64,000 bases of DNA from DATJGF01 sp035495315 (GTDB lineage Bacteria; Verrucomicrobiota; Verrucomicrobiia; Limisphaerales; UBA8199): NCBI GenBank assembly GCA_035495315.1, contig DATJGF010000142.1:1-64000 (forward strand), given 5' to 3'. How positions within the stretch are numbered: the first letter of the stretch is position 1; each line of letters starts with the position of its first letter. Positions 51,164 to 60,764 of the stretch are shown piece after piece. Both the position numbers and the translations under genes were made by a program. Below the pieces are notes generated by a model. That model saw only the letters and a list, made by a program, of their open reading frames with translations. It was not told where the DNA came from and searched no databases.

Positions 51164-52327
51164 TCAATGCAAAAACGTTGGCGACAGAAAATAGAGGTGC
51201 CCCGCCTGAAGCTTCGGCATTTCAACTCCTAGCTCCACTTTGACCGCCTTGGAGTCGGATTTACCGAAGAGGCGCAGGAAATCCGAAAAGTCATAGCGTT
51301 GCTGATATTCAATTACGTTGGCACTGCCGATTCCTGTCAAAGCCTGACAGCGTTTCAGAGCATCCTCAAAATCGCCTAATTCGTCGACAAAGCCCAGTTT
51401 GCATGCTTCGGTGCCGGACAGAACCCGCCCATCGGCATAATCCTGCCAATCGGAGGCAAGTTCTCGGCCTTTGTCTTTGGTATCCTTGTTTTTGTCGTAG
51501 GCCTTGCGGCGGCCTTCGCCGACGACCCGTTTGAACTTGTCAAAAGTCTCATTGATCAGGTTTTGTACCATCGCCTTTTCTTCCGGCGTGATGCTATCCG
51601 GTTCGCGCGAACCGCTCAGCATATCCTTATACTTGCCACTTTTATACACCTGCGGAAGGACGCCGACTTTATCCATCAGTCCCCGGTAATTCCACGCGCT
51701 CATAATGACCCCAATGCTGCCGGTAATTGTCAGGTCATTTGCCACAATCCAGCGGCAGGGGGCGGAAATGTAGTAACCGCCAGACGCTGCCAGGCTGCCC
51801 ATGGATGCAATCACGGGCTTGGGGGTGCGTTTCTGGAAATCGACAATCTCGTTGTGGATCTGGTCAGCTGCCATAACCTCCCCCCCGGGAGAATCGACTT
51901 TCAAGAGCACCGCCTTCACTCGGTCATCCTGTTCGGCGCGCTTCAACTGCGCCCGGACAACATCGACCATGTTATAGCCACTCTGGTCAATCGCAGTGTC
52001 GGTAATGATCCCGTTAACCTCAATCACTGCGATCTTGTCAGAGGCGCCATTCTCTTCTTTGATAACTTCCTCAAGCTTTGGGCCGGCGACGTGCGCATAA
52101 TATTTCCCCCCACCGCCACGGACGGCACTTCCGATAAAGCTCGTAATGTTGAACAAAACGCTGATTCCCAGGAGGACCAGTAGAATAATCGCAACGACCA
52201 TCCAACCACGGCCACGACGCGGCGGCCGAGGGGCCGCAGCCGGCCCAATTACCGGCGGCGGACCAACCGGTGGTGGAGCAGCAGGCGGTACCGGTGGCGG
52301 GGTTAATGGCGGCGAATTTTCTTCCAT
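51164..52327 (-). CDS. sppA: Signal peptide peptidase SppA
   Basis: A Pro-rich cytoplasmic start (PPLTPPPVPPAAPPPVGPPP) leads to one membrane helix (about 42-65, MVVAIILLVLLGISVLFNIT) and a single SppA protease domain of about 300 residues. Features are KIAVIEVNGIITDTAIDQSG, VLLKVDSPGGEVMAADQI, and SMGSLAASGGYYISAP with the nucleophile Ser. GSIGVIMSAWNYRGLMDKVG and SGKYKDMLSGSREP are also typical. It degrades leftover signal peptides in the membrane. It begins 13 bp after the alpha-oxoamine synthase gene on the same strand, so the two are probably cotranscribed. Confidence 0.93.
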   Translation of the reverse strand: MEENSPPLTPPPVPPAAPPPVGPPPVIGPAAAPRPPRRGRGWMVVAIILLVLLGISVLFNITSFIGSAVRGGGGKYYAHVAGPKLEEVIKEENGASDKIAVIEVNGIITDTAIDQSGYNMVDVVRAQLKRAEQDDRVKAVLLKVDSPGGEVMAADQIHNEIVDFQKRTPKPVIASMGSLAASGGYYISAPCRWIVANDLTITGSIGVIMSAWNYRGLMDKVGVLPQVYKSGKYKDMLSGSREPDSITPEEKAMVQNLINETFDKFKRVVGEGRRKAYDKNKDTKDKGRELASDWQDYADGRVLSGTEACKLGFVDELGDFEDALKRCQALTGIGSANVIEYQQRYDFSDFLRLFGKSDSKAVKVELGVEMPKLQAGHLYFLSPTFLH

Positions 52328-52339
52328 AATCTGCGGAAA

Positions 52340-53458
52340 CTAGCCTATCACCTCCCACCCGGCAAGTCCCGCCTTGGTCAGGGTCTGCAGGAGTTTATTC
52401 AATTGACTCCCAGTATGTTCGCTCGAAAAAGCGAACCGGAAGTAGGGTGTGCTCGCTCTTGATGGATAAGACAGGTATGGCGGGAAAATGCCCGCCCGGA
52501 TTAGTTTGCGGTGTAATCTCAGCGCCTCTTTTTTGTCCGGAGGCACCAGCCGCACAATGGGTCCGGGAGTTGCCCTCATTGCGGGATAGGTGGCGCGAAG
52601 CCTGCTTTTTACAAGTTCTGAATTCCGATTCAGTCGCGCACGCAAACCTCGATCTGTGCTGAGTAAAACCAAGGACGCGAGTGAAGCTTCAACCAAAGGC
52701 AGCGGCAACGGAGTGCTGCTCGCAAACAGTGCGCTCCGGTCGAGGATGCGTTGCCGAACACTCTTCGAAGAGAGAATTGCTCCACCGTAAGTTCCAAATG
52801 CCTTGCTCAACGTTATTGTTTGAATGACGCGCTCGCGCCCAACGCGTTCATGTTCGAGCGAACCTTTGCCCGTACTGCCGAGAACACCTGCGCCATGCGC
52901 GTCATCGACCAACAGAACAGCGTCAGGCGGGAGGACTTCCAAATACTGGGCCAAAGGCGCCGCGGAGCCGTCATGAGCGAAAAGACCATCGGTCAGCAGT
53001 ATCAGTCTGGCACCGGGTCCACAACGAAAAGCGCAACTGGCAATGTCTTCGGCACGCTGATGTTTGTATGGGAGGACGGGGCAGTCCAGTAAGCGCGCCG
53101 CATCCTGCAGTGATGGATGCGCTCGCTCGTCAATCAAGGCATGAGAAAAATGTCCGGCCAACGTCTGCGCCACTACCAGGTTAGTCATGTAGCCGCTGCC
53201 GACCAGCAAAGCGGTTGGCGCCTCGAAAAAAAGCGTCAACTTCGCCTCGAGTTTGCCATACAAACGGTGGTTTCCGGAGGTCATGCGAGAAGCCGCGACG
53301 TTTAATCCGTACCTGTGCGCCGCGTGAGCCAGGGCCGCTACGACCTTCGGATGACTAGCTAATCGAAAATAGTCGCAACCGGAAAAGTAGGAGAGTTTAC
53401 GGCCCCGGAAACGGACATAGGTGCGGTTCAATTGCTGAAGCGGCTCGGGCTCGATCAT
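52340..53458 (-). CDS. Alpha-oxoamine synthase family PLP enzyme (BioF-like)
   Basis: 372 residues of the class II aminotransferase fold: RKLSYFSGCDYFRLASHPKV, ASRMTSGNHRLYGKLEAKL, VDDAHGAGVLGSTGKGSLEH and the PLP Lys in TLSKAFGTYGGAILSS. It resembles 8-amino-7-oxononanoate synthase and glycine C-acetyltransferase but the specific substrate cannot be set; no other biotin genes are near, so I give no symbol. It is cotranscribed with sppA (13-bp gap) and divergent from the Fpg gene, with 184 bp between starts. Confidence 0.85.
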   Translation of the reverse strand: MIEPEPLQQLNRTYVRFRGRKLSYFSGCDYFRLASHPKVVAALAHAAHRYGLNVAASRMTSGNHRLYGKLEAKLTLFFEAPTALLVGSGYMTNLVVAQTLAGHFSHALIDERAHPSLQDAARLLDCPVLPYKHQRAEDIASCAFRCGPGARLILLTDGLFAHDGSAAPLAQYLEVLPPDAVLLVDDAHGAGVLGSTGKGSLEHERVGRERVIQTITLSKAFGTYGGAILSSKSVRQRILDRSALFASSTPLPLPLVEASLASLVLLSTDRGLRARLNRNSELVKSRLRATYPAMRATPGPIVRLVPPDKKEALRLHRKLIRAGIFPPYLSYPSRASTPYFRFAFSSEHTGSQLNKLLQTLTKAGLAGWEVIG

Positions 53459-53642
53459 CGCGCGAGATTACAAATCGGGTCGAAGGGCGAAAGAAAAATC
53501 TCCTGACCCAAATAGAGGTCTCGGTACGCCAGCCACATCAGGAGTTTATTAGCTCCGCTCTCATAAGTAAGTTGGCTGCAATTTGCTGTCCCCCACGTTT
53601 GCCGTTAGCCGGCCGACGCTTTAACTTTTGTAGCGTTTACGA

Positions 53643-54557
53643 ATGCCCGAATTGCCTGACATCACGATTTATATTGAAGCGCTCGAACGCAGAGTTCTGG
53701 GGCAGACATTGGATCGGACACGCATCGTTACGCCGTTCTTATTACGCACCGCGGCGCCACCGCTTTCAGCACTGGACGGTCGTAGGTTGATTGAGCTGCG
53801 CCGAGTCGGAAAACGGATTGCTTTCGGGTTGGAAGAGGGGCTTTGGCTGGTTCTCCATCTCATGATCGCGGGGCGGTTGCATTGGCGGGGACCGGGCATT
53901 CGCGTGGTCGGTCGACAGGTCGCCGGGCAATTTGATTTCCCGAATGGTTCGTTGTGGTTGACCGAAGCCGGAACCAAGAAACGCGCCTCGCTGCATCTGG
54001 TGCAAGGCGAGGAATCTCTTCGACAATTAGACCCCGGTGGGCTGGAGGTTATCGGCTGCTCGCTCAATTCCTTTTCTGAGACGTTGACCCGTGAAAATCA
54101 CACATTGAAACGCGCGTTAACCGATCCCCGGCTCTTTAGCGGAGTGGGGAATGCCTACTCGGATGAAATCCTGCATGCTGCGAGACTCTCCCCCGTTGCT
54201 CTGACCCAAAAACTGCCTGGTGACCAGGTCGCGCGCCTCCACCAGGCGGTTCAGGAAACCTTGTTAAGTTGGACTACGCTGTTGCGGTCGCAGGTCGGCG
54301 ACGGCTTTCCAGAAAACGTGACCGCCTTTCGCCCGGAAATGGCGGTACATGGCAAGTTCGGGCAGCCGTGCCCAAGGTGCGGCAATAAAGTGCAACGGAT
54401 CCGTTATGCCGACAATGAAACGAATTATTGCCCCACTTGCCAAACGGGCGGTCGGTTGCTGGCGGATCGCAGCCTCTCGTTGTTATTGAAAAAAGATTGG
54501 CCCAGGACTCCGGAAGAGCTCGAGGAATTGCGGGGCACTGAGCGGAAGAGATCTTGA
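53643..54557 (+). CDS. Fpg/Nei-family DNA glycosylase
   Basis: 304 residues. The N-terminal catalytic Pro after Met is present (MPELPDITIYIEALERRVLG; most Fpg proteins read PELPEVE, here PELPDIT). The Fpg core includes WLVLHLMIAGRLHW, LKRALTDPRLFSGVGNAYSD and a complete C-terminal zinc finger CPRCGNKVQRIR...CPTC with the strand NETNYCPTCQTGGRLL. It removes oxidised bases and cuts the abasic site. About 20 extra charged residues follow the finger. It is one of three DNA repair enzymes in the window (with OGG and the photolyase). Confidence 0.9.
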   Translation: MPELPDITIYIEALERRVLGQTLDRTRIVTPFLLRTAAPPLSALDGRRLIELRRVGKRIAFGLEEGLWLVLHLMIAGRLHWRGPGIRVVGRQVAGQFDFPNGSLWLTEAGTKKRASLHLVQGEESLRQLDPGGLEVIGCSLNSFSETLTRENHTLKRALTDPRLFSGVGNAYSDEILHAARLSPVALTQKLPGDQVARLHQAVQETLLSWTTLLRSQVGDGFPENVTAFRPEMAVHGKFGQPCPRCGNKVQRIRYADNETNYCPTCQTGGRLLADRSLSLLLKKDWPRTPEELEELRGTERKRS

Positions 54558-54595
54558 GCTTTTGCTCAACCTGCCGAGGAATCCCTGCTCGAGAG

Positions 54596-55837
54596 TCAAC
54601 CGATGATCAAAAGGATGGCGAGGCCAAGGGCGGTTGTCAGGATTGTTATTGGAATACCCACGCGGGCATAATCCCAAAAACCGATCTCCACTTTGGACCG
54701 TGCCGATTCCAAGACGATGATATTGGCCACCGAACCCAGGATGGTGAGATTGCCGGCGAAGGTCGTTGCCAGTGCCATTACCTTCCACATCAATTCAGGC
54801 TGGGTAAAATTGGAAATCCATTTTCCTGCAACCAGGACAAAGGGCACGTTCGAAAAAAGATTCGACCCAACGAGAGAAAGACCGGCGAAGGTGGTTGCCT
54901 GGCGAGCGATGGAGTCGCCAAAGAGCCCGTGTATACGCCGGTAGATTTGGTCCGGCAACCCGGTTCCGTTCAGTCCTTCGACCACAATAAACAGCGCGGC
55001 AAAGAAGACCAGCAAATGGAAATCCACCAGCTTAAGCACTTCATGTGTGTCTCGGCGCGCAACAACCATCAACACCGCTCCGCCGGTCAGGGCTGTCCAC
55101 GATAAGTCAAGCCCGGCAAAAAACCCCACAAACACCAACGCGAGAATGACGAGCGTCCAACTCAGCAAACGTCGGTCGATGGCGCGCGGCTCACCGGCGG
55201 GCCGTTGAATGACAACCGGTTTGAGCACCGCGTCGAACGCAAAACGCAAAATCGCATACTCGATTGCCAGCGCCACCAGCGCGACCGGCAGCAATGAAAT
55301 TGAGAATCGAACAAAAGGAATATGTGACATATGCCCGATGATCATATTCTGTGGATTGCCGACCAAGGTTGCGACGCTACCAAGGTTCGCACTCATCGCC
55401 AGGCCCAGCAAATACGGCACCAGCGGCAACCCCCCGCGAACCACAACCGCGACGACCAGCGGCGTCAGCATGAGGCAAACCGAGTCGTTTACCAGCAGAG
55501 CGCTTAAGGTTCCAGAGGTGAGGATTAAGGAGAGCAGAAGCCCTTGAGGTGTCGTCGCGCGGTGCAGGACCCAGTCCGCGGCCCACTCGAAGAAACCGGC
55601 CAAAAAGAGATAGGCTGAGATAATCATCATTCCGAGAAGCAGCACGAGGGTGTCATAGTCGACCGCTCGATAAGCTTGGGCCGGCGTCATTACACCGCAC
55701 GCGACCATCAACACGGTGCCGAGTAAAGCGGCCGCGGGGCGGTTGAGGGGGAGGAAATTCAGACGCCTCCCACTAATCAGCAGGTATGTGATGCAAAAAA
55801 TCGCCGTCGCAGTTAGTTCTTTAGGAACTGCCTTCAT
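54596..55837 (-). CDS. SLC13/ArsB-like anion or arsenite permease
   Basis: 413 residues from ATG 55837, with about eleven membrane helices. Recognisable segments are ALLVNDSVCLMLTPLVVAVV, GLAMSANLGSVATLVGNPQN (the SxxG-N-Q loop), MIIGHMSHIPF and SVANIIVLESARSK. The ion transporter superfamily (SLC13, NhaD, ArsB) shares these; the exact substrate (carboxylate, sulfate, arsenite, sodium) is unclear. The frame extends upstream to 56086, but that part overlaps the divergent OsmC gene and lacks sense, so ATG 55837 is chosen. It converges with the Fpg gene, 38 bp apart. Confidence 0.85.
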   Translation of the reverse strand: MKAVPKELTATAIFCITYLLISGRRLNFLPLNRPAAALLGTVLMVACGVMTPAQAYRAVDYDTLVLLLGMMIISAYLFLAGFFEWAADWVLHRATTPQGLLLSLILTSGTLSALLVNDSVCLMLTPLVVAVVVRGGLPLVPYLLGLAMSANLGSVATLVGNPQNMIIGHMSHIPFVRFSISLLPVALVALAIEYAILRFAFDAVLKPVVIQRPAGEPRAIDRRLLSWTLVILALVFVGFFAGLDLSWTALTGGAVLMVVARRDTHEVLKLVDFHLLVFFAALFIVVEGLNGTGLPDQIYRRIHGLFGDSIARQATTFAGLSLVGSNLFSNVPFVLVAGKWISNFTQPELMWKVMALATTFAGNLTILGSVANIIVLESARSKVEIGFWDYARVGIPITILTTALGLAILLIIG

Positions 55838-55934
55838 TCTGAGCAAACTCCAGCAATGGGCTGGAAGGTAATCATCTCTCTTTCCACTGTAAATCTTTGT
55901 GGCCTTTGCGTTCTTTTGTGGCAACTGTTTTGGT

Positions 55935-56396
55935 ATGGCCGAACACAAAGCGACTATCAGTTGGCAGAGGACCAGCCCTGACTTCCTCCGCGGAAAATAT
56001 TCGCGGGAGCATACATGGACATTCGACGGGGGCACCAGCGTTGCCGCTTCGTCCTCGCCGTCCGTTGTCCCGCTGCCGTACTCCAATCCGGCAGCGGTAG
56101 ACCCGGAAGAAGCCTTCGTCGCCTCGATTGCAAGCTGTCATATGCTGACGTTCTTGTACCTGGCATCGAAACAGGGATTCCAGATTGACAGTTACAGCGA
56201 CGAAGCGGTGGGGCTGATGTCAAAAAACGAGCACGGCGTTCCGTGGGTGAGCGCCGTTACACTTAAACCGAAAATTGCTTTCAGCGGAGATAAGACCCCT
56301 TCGGCTACAGAGCTCGAGCACCTTCATCATCAGTCACATGAGCAATGTTTTATTGCCAATTCGATCAAGACTGAAGTGAAAGTGCTGCCGGTATAG
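55935..56396 (+). CDS. OsmC-family peroxiredoxin-like protein
   Basis: ATG 55935 begins the family-like MAEHKATISWQRTSPDFL; the upstream extension reads a CTTTGTGGCCTTTGCGTTCT-type repeat and is excluded. The two redox Cys are in VASIASCHMLTFLYLASK and SHEQCFIANSIKTEVKV. The C-terminal strands are complete, length 153. OsmC/Ohr proteins reduce organic hydroperoxides. It is divergent from the permease gene with a 97-bp shared promoter region and converges with the TerB/DUF697 gene. Confidence 0.88.
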   Translation: MAEHKATISWQRTSPDFLRGKYSREHTWTFDGGTSVAASSSPSVVPLPYSNPAAVDPEEAFVASIASCHMLTFLYLASKQGFQIDSYSDEAVGLMSKNEHGVPWVSAVTLKPKIAFSGDKTPSATELEHLHHQSHEQCFIANSIKTEVKVLPV

Positions 56397-56466
56397 TTTA
56401 CGATTTTACGGGAACTACTTCACCAGTTCTCGACCTTGGACTAATCTGAATTTCTGCAGCCGGCCG

Positions 56467-57414
56467 CTATTGCGATCTCACCAGCGGCACAAGTTCAGAG
56501 ACGTTTACTTCACGCGATTTCTGAGCAATCGCGCCCGAATAGCGGCCTTGCAGCGAACGCGCCTCGTCGAGCATCGAAGAGAACGCTTCTTTCAATTGTT
56601 GGGTTGTCAACGTACGCCCGCTGGCATAATAGCGCCTGGCGACCTGCCCCAATGCATAGGTACTGGCGAAGGCAAAAGCGGAACCGGCGGCCTGGCCGGC
56701 GAGACCGCCCAGCAACCCCCCGGCAATGCCACGCGCCAGACCGCCGACGAGCCGGCGAGTAAACCCTTCAAAAACCTGTGAGGTCAGTCCGATTCCAACC
56801 GTCGCAAGAAAATCCTTGATGTGTCCGCGGTCCAGCTCGTGGCCGTACTGTTTGCCAATGTTGTACACCATCCGCATCTGCAAAGGGATAATCGCCATCG
56901 TCGCCAGCGTGTGCGGCATGATCTCCAGGGCCCCGTTGAGAATGGCGGCGTTAAGAATGAGCCGATCAAGTTCGGCCTCACGATTGCCGTCAATAATCGG
57001 TGGGACTGCGCTGGGCAGAGGCTGAACAGCCAGGCTCCGTGCGGTGTCTTGATGGGCAGTTACTACCGCACTATCGAGTTGCAGCCCCTCACGCAACTCG
57101 GCCAAAAACTTCGTCTCAGCGTCCTTTAAAACCCCATCGGCGTGGCAAACACAAACCGCCATTTCATACGCCAGCGCTTTGGCCGAGGGTGATTGCAGGT
57201 CTGCTGCGAGTTGAGTCAGTGACAGTTTTCCTCCGAGGGCATTCTGGTAGACAGAAATGAGATCGACGCTTTCGTCAGAAAAGCCTTTGAGAATCCGTTC
57301 GATTTGTGTCCGCTCGACTTCGTCCTGAGCGCCGTCGACAAACGCCGCCAGGACACAAATGGAGATAATCGCTTTGTGTTCCTGTTGACTTAAGGGCTGA
57401 GGTTGAATTGACAT
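56467..57414 (-). CDS. TerB-like / DUF697 membrane protein
   Basis: About 315 residues. The N-terminal 120 residues match a TerB-like helical domain (ISICVLAAFVDGAQDEVERT, MAVCVCHADGVLKDAE). After a variable region comes a DUF697-type segment (about 175-290: MPHTLATMAIIPLQMRMVYN, GHIKDFLATVGIGLTSQV) with Gly-rich hydrophobic helices (GGLARGIAGGLLGGLAGQAA). DUF697 is found in YcjF/GTPase-linked membrane proteins. ATG 57414 is preferred; 57444 reads a few more residues. Function unknown, perhaps a membrane stress sensor or regulator of a GTPase. Confidence 0.75.
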   Translation of the reverse strand: MSIQPQPLSQQEHKAIISICVLAAFVDGAQDEVERTQIERILKGFSDESVDLISVYQNALGGKLSLTQLAADLQSPSAKALAYEMAVCVCHADGVLKDAETKFLAELREGLQLDSAVVTAHQDTARSLAVQPLPSAVPPIIDGNREAELDRLILNAAILNGALEIMPHTLATMAIIPLQMRMVYNIGKQYGHELDRGHIKDFLATVGIGLTSQVFEGFTRRLVGGLARGIAGGLLGGLAGQAAGSAFAFASTYALGQVARRYYASGRTLTTQQLKEAFSSMLDEARSLQGRYSGAIAQKSREVNVSELVPLVRSQ

Positions 57415-57553
57415 GCCACAATATGGCTTGGTTGTGGCACACATCCAATTCCAATCGATCGGACCGTTTGTAACCTTTTAAGCCATTCAACAAATATTTA
57501 GACCTTGGATTTTAGATTTGAGAAATCTGTGGAAGGTTATCGAAACATGACCT

Positions 57554-58993
57554 ATGGCGATTAAAACTCAAACGGAGGCTGCGGTCCGAATAGAAAAAGA
57601 TGCTTTGGGCCCGGTCGAAGTACCGGTGGCGCGATTGTGGGGTGCGCAAACAGAACGGGCACGCGGCAATTTTCAAATCGGCGTCGACCATTACCGCTGG
57701 GGGCGCGCAGTCATCCGCGCGCTTGGTATTCTCAAAAAATGTGCCGCGCTGGCTAACGGAGAACTGGGCCAACTGCCCACCGAAAAAGTGGGTTTAATCG
57801 TCGCCGCAGCCCAGGAGGTAATCGAAGGCAAACTGGATGACGAGTTTCCGCTGGTGGTGTTTCAGACCGGCTCAGGGACACAAACGAACATGAACGCAAA
57901 TGAAGTCATCGCCAACCGCGCGATCCAACTTGCGGGCGGAGTTGTGGGTTCGAAGAAGCCGATTCATCCGAATGATGATGTTAATCACAGCCAATCTTCG
58001 AATGATACCTTCCCGACTGCGATGCATATCGCGGTGGCCGAGCTGCTCGAAAACCTGCTGCTGCCGGCCGTGGGCAGGTTGCGGGATACTTTAAATGCCA
58101 AATCCAAGGCTTACGCGGACGTTGTCATGGTCGGCCGGACGCACCTGCAGGATGCTACGCCGGTAACTCTCGGACAGGTTATTTCCGGCTGGGTCGCTCA
58201 ACTCGACCAGGCGACGACTACTTTGCGAGCGAGCTTGCCAGCGATCTTTGAGTTGGCGATCGGCGGGACGGCAGTTGGTACAGGCTTGAATGCCGATCCC
58301 CGTTTCGGAGAACTGACCGCAAAAAAGATCGCCCAGGAAACCAGTAAGCCCTTCGTTTCGGCGCCGAATAAGTTCTCGGCACTCTCGGCGCATGATGCAA
58401 TGGTCACGCTCAGCGGAGCGTTACGCACATTGGCGGGGGTACTGATGAAAATCGCCAACGACGTTCGCTGGTATGCGTGTGGGCCGCGCGCGGGATTGGG
58501 AGAGCTGAAAATTCCCGAAAACGAGCCAGGCTCATCGATCATGCCGGGCAAGATTAACCCGACGCAATGCGAGGCGCTGACGATGGTCGCGGTCCAGGTG
58601 TTCGGAAATGATCACGCGGTCGCCTTCGGCGGGTCGCAGGGAAATTTCCAGCTCAATGTGTATAAGCCCGTGATCCTGCATAATGTGCTAGAGTCGATTC
58701 AATTAATGGCGGAAGCAATCCGTTCATTCAACGAACACTGCGCCACAGGGATCGAGCCGAACGAAAAGCGCATTCAACAAAATCTCGAAAATTCGCTGAT
58801 GCTCGTGACGGCGCTCAACCCGCACATCGGATACGAAAGAGCAGCTCAGATTTCGTTGAAGGCGTATCGCGAAGATATCACGCTGCGGGAAGCAGCGCTC
58901 AAATTGGGCTTTGTAACTTCTGAAGAGTTCGATCAATGGGTAAGACCCGAGGAGATGACCCACCCGCTCAATCCAGGGCAGCGAGATGAATAA
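57554..58993 (+). CDS. fumC: Fumarate hydratase class II
   Basis: 479 residues with fumarase C features: PVARLWGAQTERARGNFQI, FQTGSGTQTNMNANEVIANR, HPNDDVNHSQSSNDTFPTAM, VGRTHLQDATPVTLGQ and the signature GSSIMPGKINPTQCEA. It hydrates fumarate to malate in the TCA cycle, without an iron-sulfur cluster. The first 10 or so residues are extra. It is monocistronic: the gene before is divergent, and a MITE-like element follows directly after the stop. Confidence 0.96.
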   Translation: MAIKTQTEAAVRIEKDALGPVEVPVARLWGAQTERARGNFQIGVDHYRWGRAVIRALGILKKCAALANGELGQLPTEKVGLIVAAAQEVIEGKLDDEFPLVVFQTGSGTQTNMNANEVIANRAIQLAGGVVGSKKPIHPNDDVNHSQSSNDTFPTAMHIAVAELLENLLLPAVGRLRDTLNAKSKAYADVVMVGRTHLQDATPVTLGQVISGWVAQLDQATTTLRASLPAIFELAIGGTAVGTGLNADPRFGELTAKKIAQETSKPFVSAPNKFSALSAHDAMVTLSGALRTLAGVLMKIANDVRWYACGPRAGLGELKIPENEPGSSIMPGKINPTQCEALTMVAVQVFGNDHAVAFGGSQGNFQLNVYKPVILHNVLESIQLMAEAIRSFNEHCATGIEPNEKRIQQNLENSLMLVTALNPHIGYERAAQISLKAYREDITLREAALKLGFVTSEEFDQWVRPEEMTHPLNPGQRDE

Positions 58994-58994
58994 A

Positions 58995-59268
58995 TTGTAG
59001 GAGACGACGTAAGGAGAGTCTGATCAATCATTCTTTGCTAACTGTAATTTGATCAGAGTCTGAACGGTTGGACCCCTTGAGCCCTGCCCGTCTCCATGAG
59101 CCGTCTGTGTCGTCCTCGATCTCGTCGTCGTCCATCGTCCTCGAAAATCCAGGAAGAAGATCGAGGACGACGACGAGACCGATTACGAGGACGAATTAAT
59201 GCGGTCAGTTCATTGGTCTCATGCAGCTTCTTTGTGAGGCTTTGAGTCTCCTTAGTCGTCTCCTACAA
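58995..59268. mobile_element. MITE-like element with 25-bp inverted ends between fumC and the photolyase gene
   Basis: The left end TTGTAGGAGACGACGTAAGG (58995-59014, continuing to 59020) and the right end 59244-59268 are complements with one indel and one mismatch. Inside lies a perfect 14-bp stem (TCTCGTCGTCGTCC at 59120-59133 and complement at 59165-59178) and the word CGTCCTCGATCTCGTC. It has no open frame of interest. A one-ended relative with the same terminal sequence is at 14172. The left end lies two bases past the fumC stop; the right end is 18 bp from the photolyase stop. Confidence 0.65.
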
Positions 59269-59285
59269 CACATTCTGCAATCGCG

Positions 59286-60740
59286 CTACGGTTTCGCGCG
59301 TGCTTTAATCCGGGCGAACGCTTCCAACGCTACTTCGCGAGCAATGGCATGGCTAACAATCGGCTCCGGATATGTACGGCCACAATCGACCTGCGCCGAG
59401 CACAGTATCTCAGCGGGCGCCTTGTTAGGCTGATGAATGAAAGCGTTTGGGAGTTTAGCAATCTCGGCACACCAGCGGCGAACATAATTGCCGTCCGGAT
59501 CAAACTTCTCGCCCTGGGTTGCAGGGTTAAAGACACGGAAAAACGGCGCCGCATCGGCGCCACAACCAGCAGTCCATTGCCAGCCAAGCGTGTTGTTCGC
59601 AAGATCGGCATCGACGAGTGTGTCCCAGAACCAGCGCGCGCCTTCCCGCCATGAGATCAGCAGGTCCTTCACCAGGAAGCTGGCGACGATCATGCGCACA
59701 CGATTATGCATCCAACCGGTCGCCCACAGTTCCCGCATCCCGGCGTCCACAATCGGAAACCCGGTTCGGCCTTTCTGCCACGTCTTTAGCCACTGCAGGT
59801 TCGTTCGCCAGGGAAACGTTTTGAACTCAGCCCGCAACGGCTCCTCGGGTGTGTCTGGGAAATGGTAAAGCAGGTGATGGGCAAATTCGCGCCATCCCAC
59901 TTCAGTCAGGAACTGGCTGCCTCGCCAGCGCACGAGTGGCCAACGATTTTTTTCAGCGAATTGCCGCAACCTGTGCCATATCTGCCGCGCACTAACCTCA
60001 CCAAAGTGCAAGTGCGGTGAAAGCCGGGAGGTGCCGCTGATATCCGGTCGATTGCGATTGGCAGAGTAGTCCTCGAATCCCCCTTTGACCCAATTTCGCA
60101 ACTGCTCCGCCGCACCGCTTTCGCCCGGCCGCCACGCTGCATGGAGGCCACTGGCCCAATTGATTCTGGGTTCCAATTGAAGATCTGCGAGTGACAAGGA
60201 GGTCGGCCATTTAGAGGGCGAGATTAAGCGTTTAGGAGCCGACACTGGCGGAAGAGGATCCGGCTGGTTGAGGCAAGCCTTCCAAAAAGGTGTGAATACC
60301 CGGAAGGGTTTTCCCTTCTGATTGCGAATCGTCCGCGGCTCATGAAGCAAGCTGGCGCTATAGCTCTCTACCTGCAGCTTACCTGATCGCAGGGTCTCTT
60401 TGATTAGCTGGTCCCTGGCGATCACAGCGGGTTCGTACCGCCGATTCCAGAACACCGCCGTCGCCCCAGTCTCTTTGACGAGATCCCGCAATGTCTGCAC
60501 CGAAGGCCCACGGCGGATGATCAAATGTGAACCAATCTCGGCAAGACGCTCTTGCAAAGCTTTGAGGGATTGATGCAACCACCATCGCGAAGCAGCTCCC
60601 GGTTCCCAAGGCGCTTCCTCTTCCGGCGCGTGAATAAAAATGGGGACCACCGGGCCGCCGTGCGCAGTTGCGGCGTGGAGAGCGGGGTTGTCGGCCAACC
60701 TCAGATCAAGGCGGAACCAAACCAGTGAAACCATCGGCAA
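59286..60740 (-). CDS. phr: Deoxyribodipyrimidine photolyase (class I)
   Basis: 484 residues. The N-terminal antenna domain (VWFRLDLRLADNPALHAATA, PVVPIFIHAPEEEAPWEPG) is followed by the FAD domain with SPHLHFGEVSARQIW, GFPIVDAGMRELWATGWMHN, RMIVASFLVKDLL, WFWDTLVDADLANNTLGWQW and GADAAPFFRVFNP. It repairs UV pyrimidine dimers with blue light. It begins 24 bp after the end of the arylsulfotransferase-like gene on the same strand, but that neighbour is probably unrelated. A MITE-like element lies after its stop. Confidence 0.95.
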   Translation of the reverse strand: MPMVSLVWFRLDLRLADNPALHAATAHGGPVVPIFIHAPEEEAPWEPGAASRWWLHQSLKALQERLAEIGSHLIIRRGPSVQTLRDLVKETGATAVFWNRRYEPAVIARDQLIKETLRSGKLQVESYSASLLHEPRTIRNQKGKPFRVFTPFWKACLNQPDPLPPVSAPKRLISPSKWPTSLSLADLQLEPRINWASGLHAAWRPGESGAAEQLRNWVKGGFEDYSANRNRPDISGTSRLSPHLHFGEVSARQIWHRLRQFAEKNRWPLVRWRGSQFLTEVGWREFAHHLLYHFPDTPEEPLRAEFKTFPWRTNLQWLKTWQKGRTGFPIVDAGMRELWATGWMHNRVRMIVASFLVKDLLISWREGARWFWDTLVDADLANNTLGWQWTAGCGADAAPFFRVFNPATQGEKFDPDGNYVRRWCAEIAKLPNAFIHQPNKAPAEILCSAQVDCGRTYPEPIVSHAIAREVALEAFARIKARAKP

Positions 60741-60764
60741 ACTTAACAGGGTTTGCGCTAGGCG

